This document shows, piece after piece, positions 1 through 6,088 of a stretch of DNA of 20,362 nucleotides. Under the pieces are notes generated by a model. That model saw nothing but the letters and a program-made list of their open reading frames with translations. It had not been told where the DNA came from and made no database searches. Positions within the stretch are counted from its first letter, which is position 1; every line of letters begins with the position of its first letter. Made by a program: the position numbers and the translations under genes. Source of the DNA: Betaproteobacteria bacterium (GTDB lineage: Bacteria > Pseudomonadota > Gammaproteobacteria > Burkholderiales > SG8-41); NCBI GenBank assembly GCA_029863175.1, contig JAOTVX010000053.1:1-20362 (forward strand), read 5' to 3'.

Positions 1-370
1 GCTCGTGCTCGCGGTCGAGCACCGTGGCCGTGATGGTGTCCGCGAGCACGAGCGTACTGCCGGCGCGGGGCGGACGGTTTGCGCCAACCTGTGCCAGCAC
101 CTCGGCGGGTCCGAGAATGCGCTCGACCATGACCTCGATGCGCCCGCCCGTCTTCTTGTGCCCCTTGAGCCGCGCCTTGATCACGCGAGTGTCGTTGAAG
201 ACCAGCAGGTCGCCGGGCCCGACCAACTCGAGGATCTCCCGAAACCGCCGATCGGTGAAAACCCCGGTCCTGCCATCGAGGTGCAGCAGACGACCCGTCC
301 CGCGTTCCACCGGCGGTGCCTGGGCAATCAGTTCCTGCGGAAGCTCGTAGTCGAAATCGCCGAGATGCAT
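1..370 (-). CDS. queA: S-adenosylmethionine:tRNA ribosyltransferase-isomerase QueA (5' part, cut by window edge)
   Basis: QueA transfers and isomerises the ribosyl part of SAM onto preQ1 in tRNA to give epoxyqueuosine, late in cytosolic queuosine synthesis. I translated the minus strand from the ATG at 370. It reads MHLGDFDYELPQELIAQAPP, then RGTGRLLHLD, then GDLLVFNDTRVIKARL and GGRIEVMVER. This is the typical QueA N-terminus: a DFDYELP opening, an ERGTGRLL segment and an LVFNDTRVI segment. About 123 residues are visible of a family length near 345; the rest lies beyond base 1. GAGG sits a few bases before the ATG. A perfect TATAAT at 377-382 lies so close that the transcript could be almost leaderless. 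The gene runs away from the divergent tRNA-Leu. Identity is firm; only the start is slightly open. Confidence 0.93.
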   Translation of the reverse strand, partial: MHLGDFDYELPQELIAQAPPVERGTGRLLHLDGRTGVFTDRRFREILELVGPGDLLVFNDTRVIKARLKGHKKTGGRIEVMVERILGPAEVLAQVGANRPPRAGSTLVLADTITATVLDREHE

Positions 371-376
371 CGCCTC

Positions 377-382
377 ATTATA
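377..382 (-). promoter_or_regulatory. Candidate -10 box of queA
   Basis: The minus strand reads TATAAT exactly, within CGCCTTTTATAATGAGGCG, itself a small inverted repeat (CGCCT/AGGCG). No good -35 is visible at 16-18 bases; that place is taken by degenerate heptamers at 389-409. Transcription starting about 7 bases downstream would fall at the queA ATG. Confidence 0.45.
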
Positions 383-388
383 AAAGGC

Positions 389-409
389 GTGACTAGTGGC
401 TAGTGATGG
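389..409. repeat. Short degenerate heptamer run (three units) between queA and tRNA-Leu
   Basis: Three 7-base units in register: GTGACTA, GTGGCTA, GTGATGG. They resemble the GTGA-type heptamers of the larger elements at 3800, 9942 and 18028. No complementary right arm is obvious, so this may be a remnant. Bases 410-468 show nothing else I recognise. Confidence 0.5.
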
Positions 410-468
410 GTCCTCGTTGCGCGATATCAGAATGGTTTCCGATTGCCTTGCCGCCGTCGGCCGTTTTG

Positions 469-498
469 TTGTTCGTATCGTAAGGAATGCGCGATAAT
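469..498 (+). promoter_or_regulatory. Promoter of tRNA-Leu
   Basis: A -35-like TTGTTC (469-474) and a -10 GATAAT (493-498) are separated by 18 bases. A GC-rich stretch CGCGC (499-503) follows, as in the discriminators of stringently controlled stable-RNA promoters. The predicted start near 505 leaves a 5-base leader before the tRNA. The -10 sits at the centre of a perfect palindrome (483-509). Confidence 0.5.
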
Positions 499-509
499 CG
501 CGCATTCCT
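483..509. repeat. Perfect 13-bp palindrome abutting the tRNA-Leu 5' end
   Basis: AGGAATGCGCGAT (483-495) and ATCGCGCATTCCT (497-509) are exact reverse complements around one central A. The palindrome ends one base before the tRNA and contains its probable -10 and start site. It could be an operator, a cruciform-forming site, or a by-product of template switching. Confidence 0.8.
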
Positions 510-597
510 GCCGGGATGGCGGAATTGGTAGACGCACGGGACTCAAAATCCCGCGCCCTCAAAAGGCGTGCGAGTTCGACTCTCGCTCCCGGCACCA
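510..597 (+). tRNA. tRNA-Leu (anticodon CAA)
   Basis: Acceptor strands GCCGGGA (510-516) and TCCCGGC (587-593) pair perfectly, followed by an encoded ACCA (594-597). The anticodon stem CGGGA/TCCCG encloses the loop CTCAAAA, placing anticodon CAA at 544-546, which reads UUG codons. The D arm has GGTAGAC and the T arm GTTCGACTC. A long variable arm (CGCCCTCAAAAGGCGT) fits class II leucine tRNAs. I see no integrase gene and no repeated copy of its 3' end nearby, so no sign of use as an attachment site here. Confidence 0.97.
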
Positions 598-604
598 CTA
601 AGAC

Positions 605-699
605 GGTTCCAGGTTCCAGGTTCCAGGTTCCAGGTTCCAAGTGCGATTACGTTGAGGTTCTCGGGTTCCAACTTTGAACTTGGAACGTTGAACACGGAA
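605..699. repeat. Heptamer foldback element 1 (GGTTCCA type)
   Basis: Five exact GGTTCCA units in tandem (605-639) form the left arm. After a spacer, the right arm reads CTTTGAA, CTTGGAA, CGTTGAA, CACGGAA (672-699), again in 7-base register, roughly the reverse complement of the left-arm type. The element begins 8 bases after the tRNA-Leu CCA end and stops just before the panC 3' hairpin. Confidence 0.85.
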
Positions 700-700
700 G

Positions 701-732
701 AGTAAATCTGCCGCTAGCGCGGCAGATTTACT
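701..732 (-). terminator. Perfect hairpin spanning the panC stop codon
   Basis: AGTAAATCTGCCGC (701-714) and GCGGCAGATTTACT (719-732) pair perfectly over 14 bp with a TAGC loop. The panC stop codon is 714-716, so the last panC codons form one arm and the stop sits at the loop. No long T-run follows on the minus strand, so intrinsic termination is possible but not certain; 3'-end protection is an alternative. Confidence 0.55.
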
Positions 733-1550
733 TCAACGTTGTCGATAAGCCGCGTGCGGCCAAGCCGCGCCGCGGCCAGCAAAACCAGCGCGCGGTCGCC
801 GGGCCCGGGCGGTTGAAGGTCCGCCTGCCGGCGGACAGCCACGTAGTCGGGCTTCCAGCCGTGGTCGGCGAGCTCCGACATGCCGTTCAGCTCGATACGC
901 TGGAAATCGCGCGCGCCGCCCGAGATGTCGTTGATTGCTTCGCGCAGCACCCGGTAGAGCCGTGGCGCCTCGCCCCGCTCCCCGGGAGAGAGATAGGCGT
1001 TGCGCGTGGACAGCGCCAGACCATCCGAAGCCCTTACTGTGTCCGCCGGAATGATTTCGATCGGCAGCGCGAACTGCCGCACCATGTCGCGCAAAACCAG
1101 GTACTGCTGATAGTCCTTCTTGCCGAAGATCGCGGAATGCGGCATGACCAGATTGAAAAGCTTGAGCACCACGGTCGCGACGCCGCGAAAATGGCCCGGA
1201 CGGTGGGCGCCTTCCAGGATATGCTGCAGATCCGAAGGCTCGACTACGAATGTCTGCGGCTCGGGATAGATTTCCCGCTCGTCCGGGGTAAAAACCACGT
1301 CTACCCCTGCCTGCATCAGCCGCGCGCAATCAGCCTCGAGCGTGCGCGGATAACGCTCGAAGTCCTCCCGGGGCCCGAACTGCAGGCGGTTTACGAAAAT
1401 ACTAACAACGGTGCAAGACCCACGTGGCTTGGCAATGCGGATGAGATCGATATGCCCGTCGTGCAAGTTGCCCATTGTTGGCACGAAGACGTTCTCCGGC
1501 TCGCGCCGCAAGCGCTCGCGCAGTTCCGCGACAGAGTAGATGATGTCCAT
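714..1550 (-). CDS. panC: Pantothenate synthetase (pantoate-beta-alanine ligase)
   Basis: PanC condenses pantoate and beta-alanine with ATP, through pantoyl-adenylate, to give pantothenate; it is cytosolic. The 278-residue product is of family length. It has the nucleotidyl-transferase signature PTMGNLHDGH (24-33), SIFVNRLQFGP (50-60), FGKKDYQQ in the middle, LALSTRNAYLSPGER, and a C-terminal GRTRLIDNV. The ATG at 1550 gives the normal N-terminus, although no strong ribosome site is seen. In the FVNP motif of the family the proline is replaced by arginine (R55), while N54 and Q57 are kept. PanC is the last gene of the minus-strand block, after panB, which makes the precursor of its substrate. 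Its stop codon lies within a perfect hairpin. Confidence 0.97.
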   Translation of the reverse strand: MDIIYSVAELRERLRREPENVFVPTMGNLHDGHIDLIRIAKPRGSCTVVSIFVNRLQFGPREDFERYPRTLEADCARLMQAGVDVVFTPDEREIYPEPQTFVVEPSDLQHILEGAHRPGHFRGVATVVLKLFNLVMPHSAIFGKKDYQQYLVLRDMVRQFALPIEIIPADTVRASDGLALSTRNAYLSPGERGEAPRLYRVLREAINDISGGARDFQRIELNGMSELADHGWKPDYVAVRRQADLQPPGPGDRALVLLAAARLGRTRLIDNVEVNLPR

Positions 1551-1620
1551 AGGATCGGATTCGGGGCGAGGAATTCTATATGCGCAACGAGAAACGAGCC
1601 CCCGGGTTGCTCACTGGCGT

Positions 1621-1659
1621 CGAAGACCCGAATCCTTAATATTGAACCCTGAGTCTTCG
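1621..1659. repeat. Degenerate heptamer run between panB and panC
   Basis: Read on the minus strand, 1655-1628 gives GACTCAG, GGTTCAA, TATTAAG, GATTCGG: four 7-base units near GATTCAG. They are enclosed by the 7-bp inverted repeat CGAAGAC (1621-1627) / GTCTTCG (1653-1659). It looks like a decayed relative of the clearer elements elsewhere in the window. Confidence 0.45.
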
Positions 1660-1671
1660 GTTGTTGAAATA

Positions 1672-1706
1672 AGGAATTTGCCGGCCGGGGTGCCCGGCAA
1701 ATTCCT
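1672..1706 (-). terminator. Strong hairpin just after panB
   Basis: AGGAATTTGCCGG (1672-1684) pairs perfectly with CCGGCAAATTCCT (1694-1706) around a 9-base loop. It begins 2 bases beyond the panB stop, and a modest TTATTTC follows on the minus strand. It could terminate or attenuate transcription between panB and panC, or protect the panB 3' end. Confidence 0.5.
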
Positions 1707-1708
1707 CC

Positions 1709-2500
1709 CTAGAACGAGTGCTCGGGACCGGGGAACGTCCGGGCCTTCACTTCCTTCACGTAGAGCTCGACAGCACCCTGGATAGAGCCGGCGGCACGCA
1801 TGTAGTTCTTGACGAACTTTGCCTTGCGGCCCGGATAGACGTCGAGCATATCGTGCAGCACGAGCACTTGCCCGTGACAATCCACGCCCGCACCGATCCC
1901 GATTGTCGGCACGGTCACCGACGCAGTGATCTCGCGCGCCAGTGCGGCCGGAACCGCCTCCAACACGATCATGCCCGCTCCCGCGCGCTCCAGCAGCTTC
2001 GCGTCTTCGAGCAGGCGCTCGGCCGCGTCCTCGCTCCGCCCCTGGACCTTGTATCCGCCAAATTGATGAACCGACTGCGGCGTGAGCCCGAGATGGCCGC
2101 ATACCGGCACGCCGCGCATCGCGAGATACTCCGTCGTCTCCAGCATGGGAGCGCCGCCCTCGACCTTCACCATGTGCGCGCCCGCTGCCATGAGCTCGGC
2201 GGCATTTCGAAACGTGTCCTGCGGTCCTATCTGAAACGTGCCAAACGGCATGTCGCCGATGATAAAGGCGCGCTTGGAGCCGCGCGCGACGCACTGCGTG
2301 TGGTACACCATGTCTCGCAAGGTCACCGGAAGCGTCGTCTCGTGGCCCTGCAACACGTTGCCCAGCGAATCGCCGACCAGCACGCACTCGACCCCGGCCG
2401 ATTCGAGCAGCACGGCAAAGCTGGCGTCGTAGCAGGTCAGCATCGCGATCCGATTGCCCTCGTGCGCCATCCTGTGCAACGTGCTGAGCGTGATTCGCAT
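1709..2500 (-). CDS. panB: 3-methyl-2-oxobutanoate hydroxymethyltransferase (ketopantoate hydroxymethyltransferase)
   Basis: PanB adds a one-carbon unit from methylene-tetrahydrofolate to ketoisovalerate to form ketopantoate, the first committed step to pantothenate and CoA. The 263-residue product has the family motifs in order: TCYDASFA (22-29), [54 protein letters not shown], the VLEAVP segment with the expected active-site glutamate, and [21 protein letters not shown] good AAGGGG ribosome site stands 6 bases before the ATG at 2500. A 158-bp gap with hairpins separates it from panC, and a 168-bp gap filled by a repeat element separates it from the kinase gene upstream, so coupling within this block is loose. 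Confidence 0.97.
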   Translation of the reverse strand: MRITLSTLHRMAHEGNRIAMLTCYDASFAVLLESAGVECVLVGDSLGNVLQGHETTLPVTLRDMVYHTQCVARGSKRAFIIGDMPFGTFQIGPQDTFRNAAELMAAGAHMVKVEGGAPMLETTEYLAMRGVPVCGHLGLTPQSVHQFGGYKVQGRSEDAAERLLEDAKLLERAGAGMIVLEAVPAALAREITASVTVPTIGIGAGVDCHGQVLVLHDMLDVYPGRKAKFVKNYMRAAGSIQGAVELYVKEVKARTFPGPEHSF

Positions 2501-2514
2501 GATGACCCCTTTCT

Positions 2515-2664
2515 ACCGCAGAGACACAGAGGCGCCGAGAACGAGGATGAATCATTAAACCGAAGAACACAAGCGAGCAAAAGTATAAACGACTACTTTG
2601 ATATTCAGCGTTCTTCTCGTTCTGATGACCTTCGACTCCTCCGTGGCTCTGTGTCTCTGTGGTT
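2515..2664. repeat. Heptamer foldback element 2 (GCAGAGA/CACAGAG type)
   Basis: The left arm reads GCAGAGA, CACAGAG, GCGCCGA, GAACGAG, GATGAAT (2518-2552) in 7-base register. The right arm ends TCCGTGG, CTCTGTG, TCTCTGT (2640-2660), the complementary series. The outer 17 bases (2515-2531 and 2647-2663) match as an inverted repeat at 16 positions. It fills the gap between panB and the kinase gene, ending 5 bases from the kinase stop. Confidence 0.85.
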
Positions 2665-2668
2665 GAGG

Positions 2669-3316
2669 CTAGTTTCCGAGGTTGAAGAATTCGCGCGGAC
2701 CGCGCATGGCGTTGACGCGCTCCAACAATAAATCAAAATCGCCGGGCTGATCAACAAAATTGAGATTCTCCGAGTTGACGATGAGTACCGGCGCCGCCTC
2801 GTATTGATAGAAGAACCGCGCATAGGTCTCGGCGAGCCGCACCAGATACTCGTCGGGAATGCCGCGCTCGTAGGCAACGCCGCGCTGTCGCACGCGCTCG
2901 ACCAGCGTCTCGGGCGACGCCTGCAGATAAATCACGAGATCCGGCGTGGGGGCCCGGGGCTTCAGGCTGGCATAGACCTGGTCATAGAGCGTGAGCTCAT
3001 CATCGCTCAGCGTCAGACGCGCGAACAGCGGATCCTTTTCCAGCATGAAGTCGGCGATCGTGACGCTTGTGAACAAGTCGCTCTGGTTAAGCGCGCGCAC
3101 CTGTTTGGCGCGGTGGAACAAAAAGTAAAGCTGAGCGGGCAGCGCATAGCGGGCGCGATCCTGGTAGAAACCGGGAAGAAACGGATTGGCGTCCGGCTCC
3201 TCGAGCAACACCGAGCTCCCGCTGCGCTCGCCCATCACCCGCGCCAGGCTGGTCTTGCCTACGCCGATCGGCCCCTCGACAACGATGTAACGATACTTTT
3301 CCGGCAGGCGCTTCAT
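2669..3316 (-). CDS. Deoxynucleoside kinase (dGK/dCK family)
   Basis: This family phosphorylates deoxynucleosides with ATP for salvage; substrate preference cannot be read from the sequence. The 215-residue product has a P-loop VEGPIGVGKTS near residues 14-24, then LLEEPDANPFLPGFYQD with the acidic and aromatic residues typical of the family's substrate pocket, an ALPAQLYFLFHRAKQ helix, and VRQRGVAYERGIPDEYL, the arginine-rich lid. The ATG at 3316 overlaps the folK stop in an ATGA junction, so translation is probably coupled to folK. The order folK, kinase, panB, panC is common in Betaproteobacteria. Thymidylate kinase is less likely, because the EPDANPFL and FYQD pattern fits the dNK family better. 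Confidence 0.88.
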   Translation of the reverse strand: MKRLPEKYRYIVVEGPIGVGKTSLARVMGERSGSSVLLEEPDANPFLPGFYQDRARYALPAQLYFLFHRAKQVRALNQSDLFTSVTIADFMLEKDPLFARLTLSDDELTLYDQVYASLKPRAPTPDLVIYLQASPETLVERVRQRGVAYERGIPDEYLVRLAETYARFFYQYEAAPVLIVNSENLNFVDQPGDFDLLLERVNAMRGPREFFNLGN

Positions 3317-3834
3317 GTGACACGCTCGTCGGAAAGCTTCACCATGCCGGCGGCATCCAGCCGGGCGGCAAGGCGGGCCACTGGCCCCGCACCCGGGATC
3401 ACCGCCGTCGGCGCGATCTCGGCGAGTGGCACGAGCACGAACGCGCGCTCGAGCATCCGCGGGTGCGGAATCGTCAGACCGGCCTCAAAGACCACCTGTT
3501 CGCCGTAGAGCAGGACGTCCAGGTCGAGCGTGCGCGGCGCGTTGGGGAAATCGCGCACCCGGCCGTGCGAGCGCTCTATCGTGAGCAACGCGTCCAGCAG
3601 CGCGCGTGGCGCAAGACGCGTTTCGATCTGCGCCACCGCATTCACGAAATCGGGCTGATCGCGGTAGCCTGCGGGCGGATTTCTATAGAACGATGATGCG
3701 CCGATCAGCCGTGTCCGCGGCAATCCGGTCAGCGCGCGCAGGCCTGCGCGCACCTGCGCGACCGGATCCCCCAGATTGCTGCCCAACGCAACAAACGCGG
3801 TGATGAGTGATGAGTGATGGGTGATGAGTGTCAA
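3313..3834 (-). CDS. folK: 2-amino-4-hydroxy-6-hydroxymethyldihydropteridine diphosphokinase
   Basis: FolK transfers pyrophosphate from ATP to hydroxymethyl-dihydropterin in folate synthesis. Motifs in order are FVALGSNLGDP (14-24), YRDQPDFVNAV, ERSHGRVRDF, APRTLDLDVLLYG and IPHPRMLERAFVLVPL. The length, 173 residues, is close to the usual 160. The only standard in-frame start before the conserved core is TTG at 3834; a TAG lies three codons upstream of it. The first 12 residues (MTLITHHSSLIT) are translated from the heptamer repeat at 3800-3834, so the native start seems to have been replaced by repeat sequence. The stop overlaps the kinase ATG by 4 bases. Function is certain; the exact start is not. 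Confidence 0.95.
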   Translation of the reverse strand: MTLITHHSSLITAFVALGSNLGDPVAQVRAGLRALTGLPRTRLIGASSFYRNPPAGYRDQPDFVNAVAQIETRLAPRALLDALLTIERSHGRVRDFPNAPRTLDLDVLLYGEQVVFEAGLTIPHPRMLERAFVLVPLAEIAPTAVIPGAGPVARLAARLDAAGMVKLSDERVT

Positions 3835-3873
3835 AGCTCGCTACTCGTTCATCGTTCATCGCTCATCGTTCCA
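3800..3873. repeat. Heptamer foldback element 3 (GTGATGA type), shared by folK start and pcnB stop
   Basis: The left arm is GTGATGA, GTGATGA, GTGATGG, GTGATGA, GTGTCAA (3800-3834). The right arm is CGCTACT, CGTTCAT, CGTTCAT, CGCTCAT, CGTTCCA (3839-3873). The arms are roughly complementary with a 4-base spacer. The left arm encodes the start of FolK and the right arm carries the pcnB stop (3849-3851) and last codons, so it overlaps both genes instead of lying between them. Confidence 0.9.
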
Positions 3874-5222
3874 CGCTGCCGGTTCATCCTTCCGCCCTCA
3901 TTCTCCGGCCCGCGCCTTCTGCGACGGCGGCGCCGGCGCCCCGGCTCCTCGCCGCGCACCAGCATCTCGGCCCGCGCCGCCTCCCCGGCATGCTGGAAGC
4001 GTTCCCACCACTCGCCAATCGCGGAATCCACTTCACCGCTCTCGCAGCGCAACCGCAGGAAATCGTAGCCAGCCCTGAAGCGCGGATGCTCAAGGAGCCG
4101 ATATGGCCGTTTCCCAGAGCGCTGCAAGAAGCGTGGCTGCAGTGCCCAGATGTCCTTCATGTCCGCGCTGAAGCGGTTATGGATTGGGAGCTTCTCCGCC
4201 TGCCGCTTGAGGACGTAATCCATTGCACGATATAAAGCCGGCACGGTGGGTTCGCCTTTTTCCTCGAAGCGCTTCCAGGCCGCGAGCGCTTCTTGCCACA
4301 GCAGCGACGCGAACAGGAATCCGGGCGACACCGATTTGCCCGCCAGCACGCGCTCGTCGGTCGCCTTGAGCGCGGCCGCCACCAGGCGCTCACCGGAGCG
4401 CTGTGCCATTACGTGATCGAGCAGCGGCAACACGCCATGCTGCAAACCTTCCCGGCGCAATTGCGCGATGCCCTCCGCCGTATGGCCCGACAGCAGGAGC
4501 TTCAACAGCTCGTCCATCAGGCGCGCGGCCGGAACGTTGGCGAGCAGCGGCGCAAGCCGGCGTATCGGTTTGCGCGCGCGCGGGTCGATTTCGAGACCGG
4601 TGCTTGCCGCCAGTCGCACCGCGCGCAGCATCCGCACCGGATCCTCGCGATAGCGCGCCTCGGGCGCACCGATCATACGCAGGCGCCGCCGTCGCAAGTC
4701 GGCAACGCCATCGTGGTAATCCCAGATCTCCTGCGTGGCCGGGTCGTAGAAGAGAGCGTTGATGCTGAAATCGCGGCGGGTGGCGTCCTGCTCCTGCGAG
4801 CCGAACACGTTATCGCGCAGAATGCGACCGTGCTCGTCCGCCACTCTTCCGTCGTTTTCCTCCGTCGAGCTGGCGCCACGGAAAGTCGATACTTCCACGG
4901 TCTCGGAACCGCACATGACATGCACGATACGGAAGCGGCGCCCGATTATGCGCGAGCGGCGAAAGAGCGCACGCACCTCTTCCGGCGTGGCATCGGTCGC
5001 CACGTCGTAGTCCTTGGGTCGTCCGCCGAGCAGCAGATCGCGCACGGCACCGCCCACGACAAACGCGGAAAATTCGTGACGCTGCAGCGTTTGCGTCACG
5101 CGCAGCGCGCACGCGCTGATGGAATCACGAGCGATGCCGTGGGCGCTGAGCCGGATGATCTTTGGCTGCCGCGGCTTGAACAGCTGCCCCGAAAAGACGC
5201 GCCCGAGGAATCTCTTAATCAT
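3849..5222 (-). CDS. pcnB: Poly(A) polymerase I
   Basis: PcnB adds 3' adenylate tails to RNA and so promotes decay. The product from ATG 5222 has 457 residues, the family size. The nucleotidyl-transferase core shows FVVGGAVRDLLLG (54-66) and the catalytic pair in RPKDYDVATD (D71, D73), followed by SRIIGRRFRIVHV, EVSTFRG, RRDFSINALFYD and the RNA-binding REDPVRMLRAVRLA. Near the C-terminus is a run of about nine arginines (about 429-437), a common basic RNA-binding tail in this family. ATG 5222 is preferred over upstream starts because AGGAAC precedes it and MIKRFLGRVF is a natural N-terminus. The last codons (MSDER) come from the heptamer element. It precedes folK, as often in Betaproteobacteria. 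Confidence 0.96.
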   Translation of the reverse strand: MIKRFLGRVFSGQLFKPRQPKIIRLSAHGIARDSISACALRVTQTLQRHEFSAFVVGGAVRDLLLGGRPKDYDVATDATPEEVRALFRRSRIIGRRFRIVHVMCGSETVEVSTFRGASSTEENDGRVADEHGRILRDNVFGSQEQDATRRDFSINALFYDPATQEIWDYHDGVADLRRRRLRMIGAPEARYREDPVRMLRAVRLAASTGLEIDPRARKPIRRLAPLLANVPAARLMDELLKLLLSGHTAEGIAQLRREGLQHGVLPLLDHVMAQRSGERLVAAALKATDERVLAGKSVSPGFLFASLLWQEALAAWKRFEEKGEPTVPALYRAMDYVLKRQAEKLPIHNRFSADMKDIWALQPRFLQRSGKRPYRLLEHPRFRAGYDFLRLRCESGEVDSAIGEWWERFQHAGEAARAEMLVRGEEPGRRRRRRRRRGPENEGGRMNRQRGTMSDER

Positions 5223-5289
5223 TTGTTCCTGATAACAAATTGAGCGGCGCGCGGCAACGGCGGGTCCGCTCGAATTTGCGGCGGGGTTA

Positions 5290-5295
5290 ATTATA
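5290..5295 (-). promoter_or_regulatory. Candidate -10 box for pcnB
   Basis: A perfect TATAAT on the minus strand overlaps the stop codon of the upstream ABC ATPase gene, 68 bases before the pcnB ATG. No convincing -35 is seen at 16-18 bases. If real, it would let pcnB be transcribed independently of the transporter genes. Confidence 0.35.
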
Positions 5296-6052
5296 CGGGA
5301 GCGAAGAACGAGATGCCGTCCACCGCAATTTCGCGCAGCTGGCACCCGTAAAGGCGCTCGAGCCGGTCCCGTGTAAGCATGGCCGTTGCCGTGCCGGCCT
5401 CGACCACGCCGTTCTCGTGCAGCAGCAAGGCGTGGCTGCATGCTTGCGCCAGCCAGAGCGTATCGTGGAGCACCATGATCACAGCTTTGCCGCGCTCGCG
5501 CGCGAGCGACCCGAACAACCGCAGCACAGCCACTTGGTGACGCAAGTCGAGGTGCTGGAGCGGCTCGTCGAGCAGGAATAACTGAGGGTCCTGCGCGAGC
5601 AGCTGGGCGATCCGCGCGCGTTGACGCTCTCCGCCGGAGAGCGTCCGGTAGCTACGTCGCTCTAAGCCGGCCAGCCCGACGGCAACGAGCGCCGCGCGCG
5701 CCGCGTCCTCGTCCTCACGGCTCCAGCCGAACACCGCGCGCGCGCGCGGGAAGCGGCCGAGCAATACGTAATCGAGCACGTCGCCCCAGAACGCCGTGTC
5801 CTCCTGCTGCAGCAGGATCCCGACCAGCGCTGCGCGCGCGCTCACCCGGCGCGCATCGAGCGGCGCCCCGTCCACGGATATCTCAGCGCGCATCGGCGGC
5901 GTCAGCCCCGCGAGCGCGTGCACCAGCGTCGTCTTGCCGCTGCCGTTTGCGCCCAGCACGGCCCAGGTGTCGCCGCGCTTTACCTCGAAGTCGACATCAT
6001 GCGCGAGCACGCGACCGGGTACTGCGAGCGTCAGCCCTTCACACTTGAGCAC
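5291..6052 (-). CDS. ABC transporter ATP-binding protein, FecE/BtuD (siderophore, haem or cobalamin) type
   Basis: This ATPase would power import through the permease encoded 36 bases upstream. The 253-residue product has Walker A GANGSGKTT (34-42), a Q-loop GILLQQ (79-83), signature LSGGERQRAR (138-147), Walker B LFLLDEP (158-164), D-loop QHLD and the H-loop histidine (H196). This layout matches the iron-chelate and cobalamin family. The substrate cannot be read from the sequence: no periplasmic binding protein or TonB receptor is in the window, and I saw no cobalamin riboswitch or Fur box. The pair separates the HAD gene from pcnB, which are usually neighbours. BtuD for vitamin B12 is one possibility, but I give no symbol. 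Confidence 0.9.
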   Translation of the reverse strand: MLKCEGLTLAVPGRVLAHDVDFEVKRGDTWAVLGANGSGKTTLVHALAGLTPPMRAEISVDGAPLDARRVSARAALVGILLQQEDTAFWGDVLDYVLLGRFPRARAVFGWSREDEDAARAALVAVGLAGLERRSYRTLSGGERQRARIAQLLAQDPQLFLLDEPLQHLDLRHQVAVLRLFGSLARERGKAVIMVLHDTLWLAQACSHALLLHENGVVEAGTATAMLTRDRLERLYGCQLREIAVDGISFFAPV

Positions 6053-6088
6053 AGGAGCCCATCTCCAGGGCCGTCGTACGTGCGCCGA

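Noticed and set aside
510..597. tRNA-Leu as an integration site for a mobile element
   Set aside because: No integrase and no second copy of the tRNA 3' end is visible; neighbours are housekeeping genes.
605..639. Tandem repeats at 605, 7113 and 18028 as CRISPR arrays
   Set aside because: Units are 7 bases with no unique spacers, and no cas genes are present.
813..1652. Long plus-strand open frame opposite panC
   Set aside because: It is antisense to a clear panC, lacks recognisable motifs, and is explained by high GC content.
1718..2731. Long plus-strand open frame opposite panB
   Set aside because: Antisense to panB with its full motif set; the frame is an artefact of codon bias.
4293..5243. 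Long plus-strand open frame opposite pcnB
   Set aside because: Antisense to pcnB, low-complexity basic composition, no family resemblance.
5223..5441. Longer pcnB with a 73-residue extension
   Set aside because: The extension overlaps the ABC ATPase gene and reads as arginine-rich nonsense; ATG 5222 has a ribosome site.
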